Origin: Adiantum capillus-veneris
Lineage: Eukaryota; Streptophyta; Polypodiopsida; Polypodiales; Pteridaceae
Assembly: GCA_014529385.2 (NCBI GenBank)
Contig: CM043955.1
Coordinates: 146,604,640 to 146,668,639, forward strand
DNA length: 64,000 nt
Reading direction: 5' to 3'
The notes under the pieces are model-generated. The model saw nothing but the letters and a program-made list of their open reading frames with translations, had not been told where the DNA came from and ran no database searches. Within the stretch, counting starts at the first letter, position 1. The number at the start of each line of letters is the position of its first letter. Below are positions 60,450-64,000 of the stretch, in pieces. A program made the position numbers and the translations under genes.

Positions 60450-61060
60450 ATTATGTTAGTACCAAAAATCTATGTTGCAGACATCCGTCGCGACGGCCTG
60501 CTAACAAAACCCCATTGTTGAACGAAGATGCATCTAATTTTGCAATTGGTTGTATCTTGGCTGAACGAAGATGCATCTTAGATGCATCTTCGTGGGAAAG
60601 GCTGGAACAAAATATTCCATGTACACGAAGATGCATCTAATTTTGCAATTGGTTGTATCTTGGCTCAACCAATAGTGGGAAATATGGACTTTCCTATATG
60701 CTATGCAAGTAGACAATTGAACATCGCAGAGAAAAACTACACAACAACTAAATAAGAGTCATTGGGATCAATGATATATGCTATTAAATTTTTTTGGCAC
60801 TATTTACTAACAAAAAAAAAATATTCTTTGTAGATCACCAAACCCTTCTCTACTTGGTCAATAAACCCTGCAATACTGGAAAAATTGTCAAGTGGTTTAT
60901 TATTCTACTTGAATTGGACTTCACAGTTGTTGTCAAAAAGGGGACATGGAATAGACTATCTGCCTAGGATAACCAATGGAGAAAAAGCTATGGGGATAGA
61001 TGATGACCTTCCTGATGCATATCTATTCTTAGTAGAAGCCATACTCAGGTGATTGGAAAC
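60450..61060 (+). pseudogene. Tat-like Ty3/gypsy RNase H
   Basis: FHVHEDASNFAIGCILAQP (the DAS.FAIG.VL motif), then FPICYASRQLNIAEKNYTTT and FWHYLLTKKK, ending in DDDLPDAYLF. This is the gypsy RNase H order. The first motif is partly duplicated by a foldback at 60520-60665. A TAA lies after YTTT. The integrase expected next is missing. Confidence 0.75.
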
Positions 61061-61599
61061 AGATCATATTTGTCATGAATATAGCACGAATGGAATTTGA
61101 TATTCCATTGCCGCTTACACTAAAATTGATTGGACAGACTGCTATGTACGAGCTATTGGCTCGAAGGCTATATCAAAAAACGCTAGAGGGAGTTGACTGA
61201 AAGCAGGGTTGGGTGGTACAAAATTGGTTGTCCTTGACAATACCTTTTACAAATCTTTGCAACGTAATTTATCAAAGCCCCCAGAAAAATTCAAAGAGTT
61301 ACAAATTTACATTTATAGGAGGGGTATAAAAAAAAATGTTGGTTTATGAAGGCAAAGGGGTCGTTAAATTCTTGATGAAGTGTGTGTGTGTAGAAGGATT
61401 TAAAAGTACCTCGTGAATGCACGTGTAATAGGGAAGCCAATGGATCTCAGACCTATCACAATAGATCTCCTCAAATCGACCTCCCATGGCGCATAGCCCA
61501 CTGAGTCAGCACCAAACTCATTGCCCCTTCTTGAAGGTAAAGTAATCGTCAACGATTATATTTGCAAAACAACTCAATCTAGATAAAAATATATGAGGG
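61061..61599. other. Segment after the Tat-like RNase H, no gene recognised
   Basis: A short frame ARMEFDIPLPLTLKLIG may be residual polyprotein. Nothing else is recognisable. Confidence 0.4.
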
Positions 61600-61966
61600 T
61601 CAATCTCGAGGGTCATTCAGTCTTTCCATTCCATATCGACTCTTTGAGATCCCACTAGATAACTTATTGGCAGTGGTGCCTATTGCTCTATTCCATGATA
61701 CAGACAAAGGGGTACCTAGGGCTACTGCCAAGTCTTTCAAGTTTCTTCTCAGCCACATTGGGAGGTTGATGAATTCCACCCATATAGGAAAATATCTCAG
61801 AATGCATGGGGGGATTCGAATGTGGGATCCCAAGGGAGCACACAAACAGGCTTCTAGGCAAAACTTTGGCCACCGCCTCCTCGTTATTGAATTGCACAGA
61901 GAAGAAGCATTTGGCTAGATATTGAAGGTTGGATCCACATCCACCCTGTGTTATGGAGTTATACAA
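61600..61966 (-). pseudogene. DUF4283-like nucleic-acid-binding fragment
   Basis: Minus-strand frames read FFSVQFNNEEAVAKVLPRSL and then, after a frame change, PLGSHIRIPP, FPIWVEFINLP, LKDLAVALGTPLSV. This follows the plant DUF4283 pattern (F.V.F....E...VL, W.RLPNLP...W, L..I...LG.PL) common in LINE ORF1 and zinc-knuckle proteins. Only about 120 residues remain and no zinc knuckle or RT follows on the same strand. Confidence 0.5.
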
Positions 61967-62066
61967 TATGCAGTTCTATTGAATAGAAAGATGTATTCAA
62001 ATAAACTGTATATTGTATAACTCCATAATACAATATGGAGTTTTATTGAATACATCTTTCTCTTAC
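61953..62066. repeat. Nested inverted repeat / hairpin
   Basis: ATGGAGTTATACAATATGCAG (from 61953) pairs with its complement ending at 62026, and AGAAAGATGTATTCAA (61985) pairs again with TTGAATACATCTTTCT (62047). The three alternating arms could form two mutually exclusive hairpins, like a MITE or a foldback replication product. Confidence 0.7.
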
Positions 62067-62089
62067 AAATTTTTGCCTACATTGGCAAG

Positions 62090-63050
62090 TCAATAAGCGG
62101 CGGACTCTTGGGAGAAATTTGTGGACCATTGGGTTAAAGAGTTAACCATTGAATTAAGCTTCTTGAGAAATTGCTGATCATTCTTGACCAATGGATTAGC
62201 TCAATAAGACTACATGGAAAAGCCAATTATTAATCATGTTGCACACTTGTTGATGACCTTTCTTGCATGTATGATTAGCTCACTAGGCGTACATGGAAAT
62301 GTCAATGTTATTCCTATTTTTAGTAGGAGTATTTAAAAGAGGAATAAGGTAGGGGCCATTAAAAAACTACTCTACTACGGTTTTGTTGGTTTTGCTTCGA
62401 CAAATTTTTTCCAGTGTTGTCTTATTACATGCAACCGTCACCGCTTTGTTTAGCTTGTGTTATTTTGTGAGTGGTTTCCTTCCTCTTTATACGGCAGGCA
62501 TGATGGGCCCATCGATGTATATAGGTGTTGAAAAATATTTTTCGATGGCCTTCATTTCTGGTTTCAAACATTTTTGTGTCAAGTTAATTTTGAGAGCCAC
62601 TTCTCATGTTGGTACCAGGGCTAGAAAAATACATTTTTCCTAACTGATCAAAATAAGGGGAAACTTGAAATTCTCTCGGTTTTTAGGTCAAAATTTGAAC
62701 CTTTTGCCGGTAATTACACTAAAACTTGTGTAAATTTGCTAGTTTTCTTAAAGGCAAGCTCAAAATCTAATCGGGATTTTATAATTTCAGCCGGTTAAAA
62801 TACACTAGGTTTTTTTCTAACAGTGATTGGTACTTGAAGTCACATATATGGTCCCTTTTGGCCATGAGGAGTGCATATTTGGCACTGTTGACCACAACCA
62901 TTCTCAATCTATCCCAGGGAATTAAAAGCATGGATGCTGTTTGATGGGGTGGTTTATCAATTAGGAAAGCATGAATGGGGTGGTTTATTAATTTGAAAAC
63001 TAGGAGTGGCAAGCTAGGAAAGCATGACTAGTATAAAGCGCTCTTGCTTG
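62090..63050. other. Segment upstream of the host gene
   Basis: LTR-like composition: the direct motif ATTAGCTCA...CATGGAAA occurs twice (62197 and 62272), followed by TATTTAAAAGAGG and at 62612 TGGTACCAGGGC, a poor primer-site match. No pol follows. The promoter of the gene at 63135 would lie in 62640-63130, but I see no diagnostic element beyond the (CT)n tract. Confidence 0.35.
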
Positions 63051-63058
63051 TGAAAATA

Positions 63059-63098
<40 letters not shown>
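63059..63098. repeat. (CT)n microsatellite in the presumed 5' leader
   Basis: About 20 CT units, 37 bp upstream of the ATG at 63135. CT-rich leaders are common in plant promoters. Confidence 0.9.
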
Positions 63099-63100
<2 letters not shown>

Positions 63101-63134
63101 TCAGGAAAATCGCGCGTAGCGTGAGGCTGCGAGC

Positions 63135-63779
63135 ATGAGTAAAGCAGTTGCATGGCTCGCAATTTTGACGCTACTTCATCTTGCAGTAGTAGTGGTGTCA
63201 CTGGAAGTGCCGCCTAAAAGGGTGAACGTGGGCCTGCATCCTGAGGTAAGTGACTGGCCACCGGCAGCTCCCGCCCCTCCCACTCCACCCGTTCTCACAG
63301 TGGCTGATCCGGACTCCGAGTCCGTAGAAAGGGCGGCGGTTGACATGCCCTCCTTCACAGATAGCCTCATCGATGGCCTTAACATGCAGCTGTCCACCTT
63401 GTTCCCTCTAATCATAGATGACGCCGTAGGCACTTGGCACGGTCGTTTCGGTTTCACCATCCTAGATAGGCTTTATGTAACTAGAACTTTTGAGGTGGAC
63501 TTCCGTATCATTAGTTGGCCTTGCCTCAACAAGGCCAACAACCCTGGAAGTAGCTCGTCCGGTGCCTACGGGCTCTACTCCACTCTGCGATGGATTCTGC
63601 AGTCAGCCATTCAACGCTTCGCTATACAAGGGAAACGCTTCGTCACGTCAGCCGTTGAAAATCTAGCCATGGACTACATTATCGAGCAAACGTGGAGATG
63701 GCCCCCGCAAAGCCCACCACCACCACCGTCACAGAGGGGTGAGTAGGGCGTGGAAATGTGTGTGTGTGTGTGTGTGCGC

Positions 63780-63830
<51 letters not shown>

Positions 63831-63914
63831 TCATGAAAATCTTTGCAGACTTGCCAGAAGTAGCTCAAACTGTTGGCTTCAGCAAACCGAGACCGCTGTA
63901 TTTTGATGATCTCG
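63135..63914 (+). CDS. Host gene, 5' exons: predicted secreted or membrane protein, unrecognised
   Basis: Exon 1 (63135-63738) begins MSKAVAWLAILTLLHLAVVV, a convincing signal peptide or N-terminal anchor. A Pro-rich segment follows (WPPAAPAPPTPP), then a mixed alpha/beta-like region (SLIDGLNMQLSTLFPLIIDD, GFTILDRLYVTRTFEVDF) and a Pro-rich end. The donor GTGAGT at 63739 and acceptor TTTGCAG at 63848 define an intron with a microsatellite. Exon 2 (63849-63914) joins in phase 1 (DLPEVAQTVGFSKPRPL) and ends at another GTGAGT. The gene continues beyond the window. Codon use and GC content are higher than in the transposon surroundings, and no stop interrupts it. No domain family recognised. Confidence 0.65.
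63757..63826. repeat. (TG)n-(CG)n-(GA)n compound microsatellite in intron 1
   Basis: TG repeats pass through CGCGCG into about 22 GA units, wholly within the first intron of the host gene. Confidence 0.95.
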
Positions 63915-64000
63915 GTGAGTTTCATAATTCTACTTCCATAAGAAGAGGGAAGAGAAGGGGAGATTTTACATCCTAGGAACAATCACAAGAAAAGTCTTGA

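Noticed and set aside
58641..61060. Endogenous pararetrovirus (caulimovirid) RT-RNase H
   Set aside because: The gag with zinc knuckles, the separate protease and the Tat-type motifs fit an LTR retrotransposon, and no movement protein is seen.
62600..62625. Copia primer binding site (TGGTACCAGGGC)
   Set aside because: Two mismatches, no clear LTR boundary and no gag or pol downstream.

Overview
The window is nuclear DNA of a land plant with a large, repeat-rich genome. The evidence is a set of nested plant retroelements (a Ty1/copia element, Ty3/gypsy chromoviruses with a chromodomain, a Tat-like gypsy element, a TRIM-like element), a CACTA transposon, a tRNA-derived SINE, GT-AG introns and very long GA/CA microsatellites. 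A seedless plant such as a fern is my guess, from the transposase family recalled and the transposon load; the sequence alone does not prove it. Nearly everything is transposon-derived. Only the exon pair at the right edge (63135-63914) looks like an ordinary host gene. No rRNA, intact tRNA, CRISPR or organelle insert was seen.

Layout. 1-2830: the 5' end of a CACTA (En/Spm) element on the minus strand, with a broken transposase start and three tandem SINE-like units. 3194-30102: a minus-strand chromovirus. Its 3' region carries a 1.4-kb inverted-repeat element flanked by 138-bp duplications. Its 5' LTR is split by a 16.6-kb DNA element (12473-29079). 30103-33630: a pair of direct repeats of about 0.6 kb. 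34369-35964: a solo LTR of the chromovirus family with target duplication GCGGC. 37440-38420: a Tat-like gypsy remnant. 38500-44787: a second, plus-strand chromovirus that is 5'-truncated. 44788-53020: a mosaic of gag-only LTR element pieces in both orientations. 53030-61060: a plus-strand Tat-like gypsy element interrupted by a 1.7-kb TRIM-like element (56272-57977). 61600-63050: LINE-type and hairpin debris. 63135 to the edge: the host gene.

The most interesting object is the 12473-29079 element. It has 30-bp terminal inverted repeats (29 of 30 identical, starting GGGT(C/G)AAAGCATGG) and sits between two copies of CTCC. The two flanks rebuild an uninterrupted chromovirus LTR that can be read intact at 34369-35964. 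It carries a decayed transposase of the DFAENY / SDG / GKGxxDGAG type on the minus strand, a coiled-coil gene, a RING-like cysteine/histidine-rich gene with an acidic repeat tail, and an FCP1/NIF-like HAD phosphatase gene between 0.3-kb inverted repeats. It also has two large arrays built on TTTGGTAC and a recurring palindrome, GTACCAAATTTGGTAC, that I saw only inside the element. A full-length copia element (13563-19018, target duplication AAAGT) later landed in the coding sequence of the coiled-coil gene. The 4-bp duplication points to superfamilies such as Sola, but I could not run the comparison.

Order of events inferred from nesting: direct-repeat DNA, then the chromovirus, then the TIR element in its LTR, then copia in the TIR element. 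The copia element and the transposase are decayed mainly by in-frame stops that are all reachable from CAA, CAG or CGA by C-to-T change.
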